Source: Candidatus Poribacteria bacterium (GTDB lineage Bacteria > Poribacteria > WGA-4E > WGA-3G). Taken from it: DNA of 46,966 nt. The position numbers and the translations under genes were made by a program. Every line of letters begins with the position of its first letter. Position 1 is the first letter of the stretch. A model generated the notes under the pieces. The model was not told the DNA's origin. It did no database searches and worked only from the letters and a program-made list of their open reading frames with translations. Shown in pieces: positions 25,175 to 35,700 of this stretch. The DNA lies in NCBI GenBank assembly GCA_012270795.1, contig JAAXHO010000247.1, forward strand, positions 1-46,966, given 5' to 3'.

Positions 25175-26566
25175 ATGAAGACACGTATAGAAAAAGATAG
25201 TTTAGGGGATGTAGAAGTTCCAGAGGAAGCGTATTGGGGCGCGCAAACACAACGAGCATACCAAAATTTTGACATCGGAGATGAATATTTTCCAACAACA
25301 TTTATCCGTTCACTTGCGATTATTAAGCATGCAGCTGCAACTGTGAATGCTGAACTTGGCGGAATAACACATGATATAGCAGACCTGATTTGTCGTGCTG
25401 CAGATGAAGTGGCAAATGGGAATCTTGCTGATCAATTCCCACTACGGATTTGGCAAACTGGCAGCGGAACACAGACACACATGAATATCAATGAAGTGAT
25501 AGCAAACCGAGCGAATGAACTTGCGGGAAAAGGTCGTGGTGTAAAATCACCTGTCCATCCTAATGACCATGTAAATCGTTCTCAATCAACTAACGATGTT
25601 TTTCCGACTGCAATTCACATCGCGGTAGTGACGCAAATTGTTGAGCGATTATTGCCTGCTATCGCAGCATTAGAAGGTGCAATTGAGGAAAAAGCAGAGG
25701 ATTTTTCTGGGATTGTCAAGACGGGACGAACACATCTGATGGATGCGACACCGTTGACATTAGGGCAGGTATTCGGTGGGTATGCTCAGCAGATGACACA
25801 TGCACAGAAAGCAATCTGTGATACCTTAGACCATTTATACGAACTACCGATTGGTGGGACAGCAGTTGGAACAGGATTGAATACGCATTCGGATTATGCC
25901 GAAACTGTTGCTACACGTATTGCTGCCCGGACTGGACACCCATTTGTTACTGCTCCGAACAAGTTTGAAGCGATGGGAAGTAGAGATGCTTTGGTATCAG
26001 CGAGTGGTGCTTTGAAACGATTGGCGTGTGCGTTGTATAAGATAGCTAACGACATTCGTTGGTTAGGCAGTGGGCCACGATGCGGAATAGGTGAATTGAT
26101 TTTACCGGAGAACGAACCGGGAAGTTCTATTATGCCCGGCAAAGTTAATCCGACACAGTGTGAGGCAATGACGATGGTTTGTGCGCAGGTAATTGGTAAC
26201 GACACAACGATTACATCAGCTGGCAGCGCAGGTAATTTTGAATTGAATGTTTTTATGCCCGTGATTGCATTCAACAGTCTGCAATCAATTCGGATATTAG
26301 CAGATGCCTGTGATGCGTTTCGTAGACATTGTGTTGTCGGAATTCAAGCCAATAAACCGGTAATTGAAGGTTATTTAAATTCTTCCTTGATGTTGGTAAC
26401 TGCGTTGACACCAAAGATAGGATATGACGAGGCTGCAAAACTTGCGCAAAAAGCACATCGGGATGGGGTTACATTGAGGGATGTAGCAATCGAGGAAGGC
26501 GTGTTGACTGCTGAAGAATTCGATGCACTTGTTGTACCTGGTGATATGGTTGCCCCGAATTTATAG
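25175..26566 (+). CDS. fumC: Fumarate hydratase class II
   Basis: The 463-residue protein shows the class II fumarase pattern: EEAYWGAQTQRAYQNF, SQSTNDVFPTAIH and the signature GSSIMPGKVNPTQCEAM. It converts fumarate to malate in the TCA cycle. It faces sucC from a divergent promoter pair, so two TCA genes share a control region. Length and motifs are normal. Confidence 0.97.
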   Translation: MKTRIEKDSLGDVEVPEEAYWGAQTQRAYQNFDIGDEYFPTTFIRSLAIIKHAAATVNAELGGITHDIADLICRAADEVANGNLADQFPLRIWQTGSGTQTHMNINEVIANRANELAGKGRGVKSPVHPNDHVNRSQSTNDVFPTAIHIAVVTQIVERLLPAIAALEGAIEEKAEDFSGIVKTGRTHLMDATPLTLGQVFGGYAQQMTHAQKAICDTLDHLYELPIGGTAVGTGLNTHSDYAETVATRIAARTGHPFVTAPNKFEAMGSRDALVSASGALKRLACALYKIANDIRWLGSGPRCGIGELILPENEPGSSIMPGKVNPTQCEAMTMVCAQVIGNDTTITSAGSAGNFELNVFMPVIAFNSLQSIRILADACDAFRRHCVVGIQANKPVIEGYLNSSLMLVTALTPKIGYDEAAKLAQKAHRDGVTLRDVAIEEGVLTAEEFDALVVPGDMVAPNL

Positions 26567-26926
26567 CGATGTAATGCCATTTCTATAAATTATTGTCTTA
26601 TTGGATGGTTGTTATCGTAGTTATGCTTTAGGGCACAAACTGGAAGTTTGTGCTACAAAAAAGAGGCATTATCATTTAGAAATGGTATTGTAGTGAACTT
26701 TGAAATTATTGGGACACTTTGAATCTAGCGTTTAGCAAACCTAACGGACTACGTGTGTTGTAGCACAACCTAACAGGTTGTGCTACAGAAATGTCCCATT
26801 AATTGTAGGTTTTACTATAGATAGCAAGAATTTATTGTCCGAACAAGGATTTTCAAATCAACGGTATGAAAATCTTTGTTCAGACATAGGTAAAAACTTA
26901 CACATTCGTAGCATGCAATATAGTGT
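26567..26926. other. Intergenic stretch between fumC and rpoC with three hairpins
   Basis: No gene is seen. A hairpin GCACAAACT-GGA-AGTTTGTGC lies at 26633-26653, followed by an A run. It sits inside AATGCCATTTCTA and TAGAAATGGTATT inverted ends. A 12-base stem GTAGCACAACCT-AAC with its complement lies at 26760-26786 inside an inverted GGGACA pair. A third has GTCCGAACAAGGATTTTCA at about 26838 with its near-complement ending at 26887 and AAATCAACGGTATGAA in the loop. Confidence 0.7.
26633..26660 (+). terminator. Possible fumC terminator hairpin
   Basis: A 9-base stem with a GGA loop (26633-26653) is followed by a run of A on this strand, so in the rpoC direction it is preceded by U-like sequence. 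It could terminate transcription from rpoC's strand or be an element fragment. Confidence 0.4.
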
Positions 26927-29900
26927 TTAACTTGACGGTTCATCTACTTCACCAACTGGTTCAGGTAGTTCCTCTGGTTCAGGATTAACGATTGCACTGC
27001 TTGTAACTTCTTCATCGGTTGGTTCAGGTAGTTCCTCTGGTTCAGGATTAACGATTGCACTGCTTGTAACTTCTTCATCGGTTGGTTCAGGTAGTTCCTC
27101 TGGTTCAGGATGAGCGATTGTGCTGCTTTTAACCTCAAGTTCCTTCCATTGAGAGAAACCAGTTCCAGCAGGGATAAGTCGTCCAAGTATAACATTTTCC
27201 TTCAAACCGGTGAGTAGGTCTGTCTGTCCTTCTACGGCTGCATCAGAAAGTACTTTACGAGTTTCTTGGAAGCTGGCTGCTGATATGAAACTTTCTGTGC
27301 TGAGTGATGCTTTGCTAATGCTCTGTAAAACGGGTTTTCCAGTTGCAGGTACACCTCCATCCTGTTCAACGCGTCTATTCTCTGCGTGGAATCTGTGTCG
27401 TGGTACTTCATCATTAGCGAAGAATTCGGTATCACCTACGGATAGTATTTTTATCTTTTGTAGCATTTGCCTAACAATAACTTCAACGTGTTTATCATTG
27501 ATAGTATTGTTTCCGGGATATACTGCTTGTACTTCATCAACGAGGTAAGCCCAGACTGCTTCTTCACCTTCTATCGAATGTCCGTTGATAGTTGTTCTAC
27601 CGATTTCAAGGATATCGTGCGGATTCAGGAATCCGTCCGTGAGGGGTTGTCCGGCTTCAATCCAGTCACCATCATCAACCCGTCGTTTTTCATCAGTGAT
27701 AGAATAGAGTCTACTTTGTATTTTACCATCAACTATTCTGTATTGTGGTACACCTGCCTTCTGTCCTGTAAGTTGGACATATCCATCAATCTCTGCGATT
27801 TCTGCAGCGTCTTGCCGTTTTGGTGGTCGGGCTTCAAAGAGTCCGGTTACTCGTGGGATACCCGCCACGATGTCAAGGTTAGTCGTTTTTTCGTGTAACT
27901 CTGCTAAAGCCTGCTGTGACTTTACCTTTTCACCTTCCTTGAGTGAACCGGAATACCCGTTGGGAATTAAGTGAGATACTCTTGCACCGTTTGTGGTTAC
28001 TATATCAATACGGAACCTTTCTTTGAGGTCATCCACTTCAACTCCTGGATACTGTTCATAAGCTGTGGTGTATTCCCAATCCTTCAGTGTTTGTCCAACA
28101 GTCAGTGTGCAGTTAGGGTGAATGATGTTTGTAACTTCATAAGTATTTTTTGAAGTGGCTGCAGTTACATCCTTATAGTCTGCTTCACTTAGGATTTCGC
28201 CGACGGTGAGTTCGATTTCAGCGTCATTGACCTTTGTCACCTTGAAAACGCGTTCAGTATCAAATCCTTTGTAAAGTCTCAATGCGCGTTTATACTCGGT
28301 TTCGTTTATACGTTCACCAACAGTAAGTTGACATTCGCTATGATGTACTGCCAGAATGTGGTAATAAAGTTTGTATTCTGGGGGGGATGTGTCAGTCTCA
28401 CGATGTTTTTTGACCAATGCTTTATAATTCGATTCCATTAGAACTTCTTCAGAATCACTTTCCTCATTTGCAGGTATATAGAGTTTTTCAAAGTCAAAAC
28501 CTCTATAGCTTCTTCGGAATTTGTTGGATTCAGATTGTGTGATTCGTTCATCAATCTCGACAGGAAAATCTGGATGGTGTATTGCCACGACTTTATACAA
28601 TCTTTCAACTTCAAACGCTTCGTCGTTTTTTGCGACATTGACATCAAAACCTGGGTATTGCTTCATTAAAGCTTTTTTCTCACTATCGGTAAGGAGGGTT
28701 CCAGGTTCTAACTTGCAATCTGAATGATGTATAGCGGTGATTCTATGTTTGAGGGGATCTACCGTAACACCACTAAATTTCTCAAGTAAAGAAGCTAAGT
28801 TTGCACTTTCAATGAGTTCCCCCGGTTTCAGAGGACATTCAGGATGCGTAACTTGCGTGACGCGATACTGAGGTGTTGATAATTTCTGGACATCAAAAGC
28901 CTTGTTTTCTTCTTGCTTACGGCGGAATTCAGCTGCAGTCAGTTTTTGCCCTACTTCAATATCAATTCCATCACTCACTTCTTTTACAGTATAAATGGGT
29001 TCATCAAATTCAATATGGTATTGACTTTCTTCTTCAGGTGAGAGCAAATCTCCTACTTTATGTGGGAATTTGGGATCCGTAACCGATTCAATTTTATACT
29101 TCATTTCTGCGGTTACACTGTCCTTCTTCTGCAAGTATTCGCTTTCAGAAAGAATATCACCTTTAGCAGTTTGATATACCCATTCACCGTCAAAGGGACG
29201 GATTTTTGCTCTCCATTCTTCTGCTTTGCTTTCTGTCAAGAGTCTTCCGGGTTTTAACGAAGTCTTTGGCTTTGATACACTGATGACAGGAAACTGTGCT
29301 TCGTTGCAACGGAATAGAGAATATTTATGAGAATAGACATGGTATTCTTGTTCAGTAAGGTACTGCCCTACTGTCAATGGTTCATCCTTATCAGAAGCAG
29401 CTTCAATAACATCTGGGCGGTTAATTTGTCTGACTTCGTAATAGATAGTTTCTACTTCAAAACCGGGAAACCTTTCATTGTTTTCCTGCTTCTGTTTTTC
29501 TGTGAGTAGTTCTTCCGGTTGTAGTTTACATTCAGGGTGTTGTACTGATCTGACCTTATATTTCGGTTGGTCGGGGTGTTCAGCGACCTGTTGTGCGATC
29601 CACAGACCACTTTCTTCTCGAACGGTGCGGCCGGGTATATAATCGCGGAATCGTACTGTTCCTGTAGCTTTTGCTAGGATTTTCCGAGCAAGACGTTCAC
29701 TCATATCTTCAACAACGCCCCCAGTGTGGAAAGTACGCATAGTCAGCTGCGTTCCAGGTTCACCGATTGATTGTGCTGCGATGATTCCTATTGCTTCACC
29801 GACATTTACAAATTGACCTGAAGTTAAATCTGCACCGTAGCAGGTGGCACAAGCACCTTTTTCTGCTTCACAAGTGAGGATAGATTTTACTCGCACACTG

Positions 29901-32662
29901 GGGACTTCTATATCCTCAATGTGTTGTGCCATCTGTGGTGTGATGATCGTATCAGTTTCTACCAATACTTCCTCTGTTTCGGGATGAATCACTGGTTCAA
30001 CGGCAACTCTGCCACTAATTTTATGGCTAATAGTTCCTGAGTCTGTAGTGAACTTGAGAATGCCGTGTGTGGTACCGCAGTCTTCTTCAGTGATCATTAC
30101 ATCTTGTGCTACGTCTACGAGTTTACGTGTTAAGTAACCAGAAGCAGCGGTTTTCATAGCGGTATCCACCAATCCCTTCCGCGACCCATAAGTGGATGTG
30201 AAGTAGTCAAGAACATCTAAACCTTCACGATAGGAGGATTGAATCGGTGTAGAAAGGATTTCACCACTCTGTTTGGATTTCAAACCAACGATAGCACTGA
30301 TTTGATTGAATGGGTTCTTACGTGCGCGTGCCCCACTATCTGCCATAAGGTGAACAGGGCTGAATCCTTTTACATCTTTTCCTTGTTCAACCAGATGCGT
30401 TCCTGTTTCAGGTAGCGTTTCAAACAAAGAATCTTGAATATCAGAAACAGCATCATACCAGATCCGTATTTTTTCGTTCTCTAATTCTTCGAGCTCAAGA
30501 TTTTCCTCTGTAGACAGTCGTTGAATTTCAGCACTTGCTTTATTTAGGATTTCCATTTTATTTTCAGGTATCAGGTAATCCCTGATACCGGGAGAAATCC
30601 CACTACGTGTTGCATATTCAAAACTCAGTGTTTGTAGACGGTCTAATAGCGAAACAGTTTCTGCAGTTCCGAGTTCGTTAAAACACCTTTTTACGAGTTC
30701 TGATAAGCGTCTGCTGCGTGCTTCCTCGTTGAAGAATGGTATTTCAAGTCCTGTTGTTTCATCTTTCCAAGTAAGGGATGCGGTTCCGTTGGTATGTGGG
30801 AGAACTTCATTAAAGATGACACGTCCAACAGTTGTCAAGATCGGTTCTCGATGTCCTTTGAAGAAGAGTATAACCGAATCGTGTAGTTTGAGAGTTCCGC
30901 ATCCGTGTGCGTGTGTAATCTCATCTACTGTTGCGTATCGACGTTTCGCCCATTCTTCTTTTTCTAAAGATGAAAAGTCACCGTTAGATTTGGATTTATC
31001 TGAGTTTTCCGTATATGCAGCATGAAGTTGTTCAGCGCGTTGTGTATGTTCCGGCAATGTTTTTGTTAAAAAACTTGCCCCCAAAATCATATCCAATTCT
31101 GGTACAGTAATAGGTTCGCCGTGCGATGGTTTGAGGATATTTCCACTACTTAGCAGTAACATTTTTGCTTCAGTGCGTGCCTCAATAGAGAGTGGGACGT
31201 GCACAGCCATCTGGTCACCGTCAAAATCTGCATTGAATGCTTTACAAACAAGTGGTGGAATACGAATAGATTTACCTTCAACAAGTACAGGCATAAATGC
31301 TTGGATTCCGAGTCTATGGAGCGTTGGTGGCCGATTGAGCAGTACCGGATGGTCAGCGATGACCTCTTCCAATGCCTCCCAGATCGGTGAATCGGATGTG
31401 ACGTGTTCGGTCATGTATTTTCCGCGTTTGATGGTCTGGACTTCACCTGAGGCTAATAGTTTTTCAATAATGAATGGTTTGAAGAGTTCAACCGCCATCA
31501 ATTTTGGGATACCACATTGATGTAATTCAAGCTCAGGTCCTACGACGATAACGCTTCTTCCGGAATAATCAACGCGTTTTCCAAGGAGATTCTGACGGAA
31601 TCGACCGACTTTACCTCTTAGTATGTCGGATAATGATTTTAGGGCGCGTTTGCCCGGACCAGTAACTTGTCGTCCATGTCGTCCGTTATCCAAAAATGCG
31701 TCAACTGATTCCTGAAGCATCCGTTTTTCATTTCGGAGGATGACTTCTGGTGAGCGTAAGTCGATGAGTTTTTGCAGTCGATTGTTTCGGTTTATAACGC
31801 GTCGGTATAGATCGTTTAGGTCGCTTGTCGCAAATCTTCCACCTTCTAAGGAGACTAAGGGACGGAGATCGGGGCTGATGACGGGTAGGACATCCAATAT
31901 CATCCAATCTGGTTGCATCTGTGTTTTATTGAAACCTGCAACCATTCTCAATTTCTTAGAGAGTTTCATTTTTTTCTGCCGGCTGGAGGTTGCTTCCAGT
32001 TCTTCAGTGAGTTTTTCAACATCGTCAGATAGAGTGGTTTTTTGGAGGAGTTCCTTGATTGCTTCAGCCCCAGTTCCTGCTTGGAAGGAATCGGGATATT
32101 CTCGTAACTTTTCCTCCATTTCAGATTCCTTCAGAATATCTTTTTCAACCAATCCACACTCCTCATCAATTACTTCAATAACGGTGAATGCTTCAAAATA
32201 GAGTATGCGTTCTACGGTCCGTGATGCGAGTTCAAGGAGTGTTCCTATCCGTGAAGGGATGCCTTTAAAGAACCAAATATGAGAGACAGGTGTTGCGAGT
32301 TTAATATATCCAAGTCGTTCACGCCGGACCTGTGATTTTGTAACCTCAACACCGCACTGGTCACAGATTAGTCCTTTGTGTTTAATTCGCTTGTATTTGC
32401 CACAACTACATTCAAAATTCTTTTGCGGTCCGAAAGTTGCTTCACAGAATAGACCTTGATGTTCAGGTCGAAAACTTCTGTAGTTAATGGTTTCAGCTTT
32501 CTTGATTTCACCACAGTCGCAAGTGCCTTTTTCTGGGCATGACCATGTGTCATTAGTTGGGTTCCTCCGTTTGCAAGAGGTGCGTTTTGCCCAATCTCTT
32601 ATCTGTTCAGGAGATGCAATGCTGATAGAGATACGATTAAATTGATTTTCTTTGTCTGTCAT
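26927..32662 (-). CDS. rpoC: RNA polymerase beta' subunit with large repeat-rich trigger-loop insertion
   Basis: The 1911 residues exceed typical RpoC (about 1200-1400). Core features are present: zinc cysteines C85, C87, C100, C103, the catalytic NADFDGDQM (477-485), second zinc site C862, C931, C938, C941, and the trigger-loop start GEPGTQLTMRTFH with GG at 981-982. The loop resumes at DIVAGIPRVTGLFEARPPK (1597 on), so about 610 residues lie between. Most, about 1035-1549, are some eleven degenerate repeats of 35-50 residues (Y.V..I.HP.C.L..GE.L.E). An extra cysteine cluster, C30, C42, C48, C50, precedes the zinc ribbon. The tail has a 21-residue repeat (63 bp) of Glu-Pro-rich sequence. Confidence 0.97.
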   Translation of the reverse strand: MTDKENQFNRISISIASPEQIRDWAKRTSCKRRNPTNDTWSCPEKGTCDCGEIKKAETINYRSFRPEHQGLFCEATFGPQKNFECSCGKYKRIKHKGLICDQCGVEVTKSQVRRERLGYIKLATPVSHIWFFKGIPSRIGTLLELASRTVERILYFEAFTVIEVIDEECGLVEKDILKESEMEEKLREYPDSFQAGTGAEAIKELLQKTTLSDDVEKLTEELEATSSRQKKMKLSKKLRMVAGFNKTQMQPDWMILDVLPVISPDLRPLVSLEGGRFATSDLNDLYRRVINRNNRLQKLIDLRSPEVILRNEKRMLQESVDAFLDNGRHGRQVTGPGKRALKSLSDILRGKVGRFRQNLLGKRVDYSGRSVIVVGPELELHQCGIPKLMAVELFKPFIIEKLLASGEVQTIKRGKYMTEHVTSDSPIWEALEEVIADHPVLLNRPPTLHRLGIQAFMPVLVEGKSIRIPPLVCKAFNADFDGDQMAVHVPLSIEARTEAKMLLLSSGNILKPSHGEPITVPELDMILGASFLTKTLPEHTQRAEQLHAAYTENSDKSKSNGDFSSLEKEEWAKRRYATVDEITHAHGCGTLKLHDSVILFFKGHREPILTTVGRVIFNEVLPHTNGTASLTWKDETTGLEIPFFNEEARSRRLSELVKRCFNELGTAETVSLLDRLQTLSFEYATRSGISPGIRDYLIPENKMEILNKASAEIQRLSTEENLELEELENEKIRIWYDAVSDIQDSLFETLPETGTHLVEQGKDVKGFSPVHLMADSGARARKNPFNQISAIVGLKSKQSGEILSTPIQSSYREGLDVLDYFTSTYGSRKGLVDTAMKTAASGYLTRKLVDVAQDVMITEEDCGTTHGILKFTTDSGTISHKISGRVAVEPVIHPETEEVLVETDTIITPQMAQHIEDIEVPSVRVKSILTCEAEKGACATCYGADLTSGQFVNVGEAIGIIAAQSIGEPGTQLTMRTFHTGGVVEDMSERLARKILAKATGTVRFRDYIPGRTVREESGLWIAQQVAEHPDQPKYKVRSVQHPECKLQPEELLTEKQKQENNERFPGFEVETIYYEVRQINRPDVIEAASDKDEPLTVGQYLTEQEYHVYSHKYSLFRCNEAQFPVISVSKPKTSLKPGRLLTESKAEEWRAKIRPFDGEWVYQTAKGDILSESEYLQKKDSVTAEMKYKIESVTDPKFPHKVGDLLSPEEESQYHIEFDEPIYTVKEVSDGIDIEVGQKLTAAEFRRKQEENKAFDVQKLSTPQYRVTQVTHPECPLKPGELIESANLASLLEKFSGVTVDPLKHRITAIHHSDCKLEPGTLLTDSEKKALMKQYPGFDVNVAKNDEAFEVERLYKVVAIHHPDFPVEIDERITQSESNKFRRSYRGFDFEKLYIPANEESDSEEVLMESNYKALVKKHRETDTSPPEYKLYYHILAVHHSECQLTVGERINETEYKRALRLYKGFDTERVFKVTKVNDAEIELTVGEILSEADYKDVTAATSKNTYEVTNIIHPNCTLTVGQTLKDWEYTTAYEQYPGVEVDDLKERFRIDIVTTNGARVSHLIPNGYSGSLKEGEKVKSQQALAELHEKTTNLDIVAGIPRVTGLFEARPPKRQDAAEIAEIDGYVQLTGQKAGVPQYRIVDGKIQSRLYSITDEKRRVDDGDWIEAGQPLTDGFLNPHDILEIGRTTINGHSIEGEEAVWAYLVDEVQAVYPGNNTINDKHVEVIVRQMLQKIKILSVGDTEFFANDEVPRHRFHAENRRVEQDGGVPATGKPVLQSISKASLSTESFISAASFQETRKVLSDAAVEGQTDLLTGLKENVILGRLIPAGTGFSQWKELEVKSSTIAHPEPEELPEPTDEEVTSSAIVNPEPEELPEPTDEEVTSSAIVNPEPEELPEPVGEVDEPSS
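26958..27110. repeat. 63-bp tandem repeat in the rpoC tail
   Basis: Near-identical 63-base units begin at 26958, 27021 and 27084 and encode a 21-residue repeat with PEPEELPEPTDEEV. The third unit is partial and diverges at its end. Confidence 0.9.
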
Positions 32663-32765
32663 TTTAATACTCCTTAATTTGAAGAACGGTTATCTGCTGT
32701 TGGTTTTCTGAAGGCTATGACGAAAAATAGTTGAGTGTATCGTCAAATTCATTGAAAATATTGAA

Positions 32766-35700
32766 CTATTCTGAGTCGTCGGTGTTCCACGACAATCTGA
32801 GCGGAGGTTCCTCTTCAATCGGTTCCAGTGTATCTATCGTATGTAAGAGTGGGAAGCCGGCATCGTGTAGAGCAGAATGTTCTGCATCGGCATCACCAGG
32901 ATCACCTTCTGAGAGTTCTACATTTAAACCGAGGCTCTGTAGTTCTCTTACTAAGACATTGAAAGATTCGGGTGTCCCTGGTTTTAAAGGACTTTGTCCT
33001 TTCACGATAGATTCATAGATTTTTGTTCTACCTTTCACGTCATCGGACTTTATTGTCAACATTTCCTGAAGTGTATGTGCTGCCCCGTATGCTTCCAGTG
33101 CCCATACCTCCATTTCACCGAGTCGTTGTCCGCCGTGCTGTGCTTTTCCACCGAGGGGTTGTTGCGTCACTAAGGAATAAGGACCGGTTGATCGTGCGTG
33201 CATCTTATCTGCTACAAGGTGATTCAACTTGAGGAAATACACGTGCCCGACAGTCACTTCCTGTCCGAACGGTTCACCAGTTCTACCATCAAAGAGGACG
33301 CTTTTACCGGTTTGTTTGACGTTATTGGGTAAATCGGTTTTTGCTAACATATCAAACACTTCTTCTTCTGTTGCACCGTCGAATACGGGAGATGACACAT
33401 ATAATCCGAGTTGCTGACATGCTAAACCCAAGTGTATCTCAAGGATTTGACCGACGTTCATCCGAGAAGGTACACCGAGGGGGTTTAAGACAATATCCAC
33501 GGGTGTACCGTCAGGTAGATAGGGCATGTCTTCTTCGGGTAGGATCTTTGCGACAACACCTTTGTTTCCATATCGTCCAGCCATTTTGTCCCCGATAGAT
33601 ATTGGACGACGACTTGCGACATAGACTTTAACAAGTTTTAGAACGCCAGGTTTTAATTCTTCACCTGCTTCTAGTTTCTCCAATGCATCTTCTTTTTCCG
33701 CTGTATATGCATTGATTCTACCAGTTGCAAGTTCATGAAGACTTTTGATATATGATGTTGCATCTGGATCAGTAATCTGCAATGTTTCAAGTTCGTTTTG
33801 TGAAAGCGTATCTAGATATTCACGCGTCAAGACATCACCTGCTTGCAGCTGCTTTGCTGATTCTGTGTTTTCTTCTGTGTCATCGCTATTATCAATGTCA
33901 AAAGTTGTTGGATATGCAAGTTCTTTGTTAGTTAAGGTTTCGCGTAGTTCTTCAAGCAAACGTTCTGTGACCTGATCGCGCTGTTCTTTCCAGGTTTGCT
34001 CAATTTGTTTGCGTAACGCTTCTTGCCGCCATGCGGTTTTCTCACTGTTCGGTGAAGTATGTCGTGAGAAGACTTTAACGTCAATGACAACGCCTTCTAC
34101 ACCAGGTCGGGTGTAAGCAGATGCATCTTTTACCTCTTTGACTTTTTCACCGAAGATTGCTCGTAGTAATTTCTCTTCTGGTCCATATTCACTTTCACCT
34201 TTAGGTGAGATTTTGCCAACGAGGATGCTCCCTGTGCCAACGACACTCCCAACACGGATGATTCCCTCATCATCAAGTTGTGCCAGACTGCGTGCGGACA
34301 TGTTCGGAATATCTCTCGTAATTTCCTCATCGCCCATCTTCGTTTGTCTGGCTGCAACTTCAAATTCTTCTATATGGATAGAGGTAAACGTATCATTTTT
34401 GATAAGCGATTCACTGATAAGGATTGAGTCCTCAAAGTTATGTCCACCCCACGGCATATATGCACAAAGGATATTTCTACCAAGTGCAAGTTCACCCCCT
34501 TCGGTAGCAGTACCATCCGCAATAACATCCCCAGCTTCTACTACGTCTCCGATATTTACACGGGGTCGCTGATGTATACATGTTCCGCTATTACTCCGTT
34601 TGAAGTTTTTAAGTTTATATACATCGTATCCCATTTCACTAAAGGTGTGTTCACCCTCTTCCAGATGCAGTGCTTGTCCAGTACGGATGAGTATCTCTTT
34701 TGCGTCAACACTGGAAACGACACCACCTCTTTGTGCAACCACCATTGCGTTAGCGTCTCGCGCAGCACGGTGTTCCATACCTGTGCCGACCCAAGGTGCT
34801 TCTGGACATATTAGTGGTACTGCTTGTCGTTGGTGGTTAGCCCCCATCAGTGCGCGGTTTGCATCTTCATGTTCTAAAAAAGGAACAAGTGCAGCAGAGA
34901 CACCGACAATCTGTTGTGGTGCAACCCCAATGTAGTCTATCTCATTGAGATCGCACTCTATGATCTCCTCACCTTTTCTGCTCCGAAGAGTAGCTAATTT
35001 ATTTCTGGGAGAGATAGAGTCAGCAGGAGCGATGTGATATCTATCCTCAGCATCCGCTGTTAGAAACTCAACATCTTTAGTGATTTTTCCTTTTCGTACT
35101 GCACGATATGGAGTTTCTAAAAAGCCGTACGGATTAACACGCGCAAAAGTCGCTAACGACACTATGAGACCAATAGAGGGGCCTTCAGGGGTTTCTAATG
35201 GACAGACACGTCCATAGTGTGTACGGTGCACATCACGGACCGCTGCTGTTGCTCTATCCCTGTGTAGACCTCCAGGTCCGATAGCTGAAATCCTACGTTT
35301 GTGCGTAAGTTCGTCTAACGGATTTATCTGCTGCATAAATTGGGAGAGTTGGTTGGAACCGAAAAACTCACGAAGTGACATCATCAAAGGTTTGGGATTC
35401 ACTAAGTTCTTTGGACTTTTCAGTTGTGCATCCGATGTTGAACTCAATTTTTCACGTGCTGCGCGACGTATCTGCAGTAGAGCGATTCTGAATTGATTCT
35501 CAAGAAGTTCCCCGATGACACGTACACGCCTGTTACCGAGATGGTCAAGATCATCTACTAATCTAAGACCATTTCGTATATCCATTAGGTGTTGTAAGGT
35601 AGCAGCAATATCTTCTGGGCGTAGCACACGAATGTCTTCTGATGGTAGTTCTCCAGATTCATCAAGGTATACGTTTGAATCAGCGAGTTGTGAGTTGAGT

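Noticed and set aside
25005-25301. Antisense frame across the sucC-fumC promoter region
   Set aside because: It overlaps both promoters and the start of fumC; fumC is clearly the real gene.
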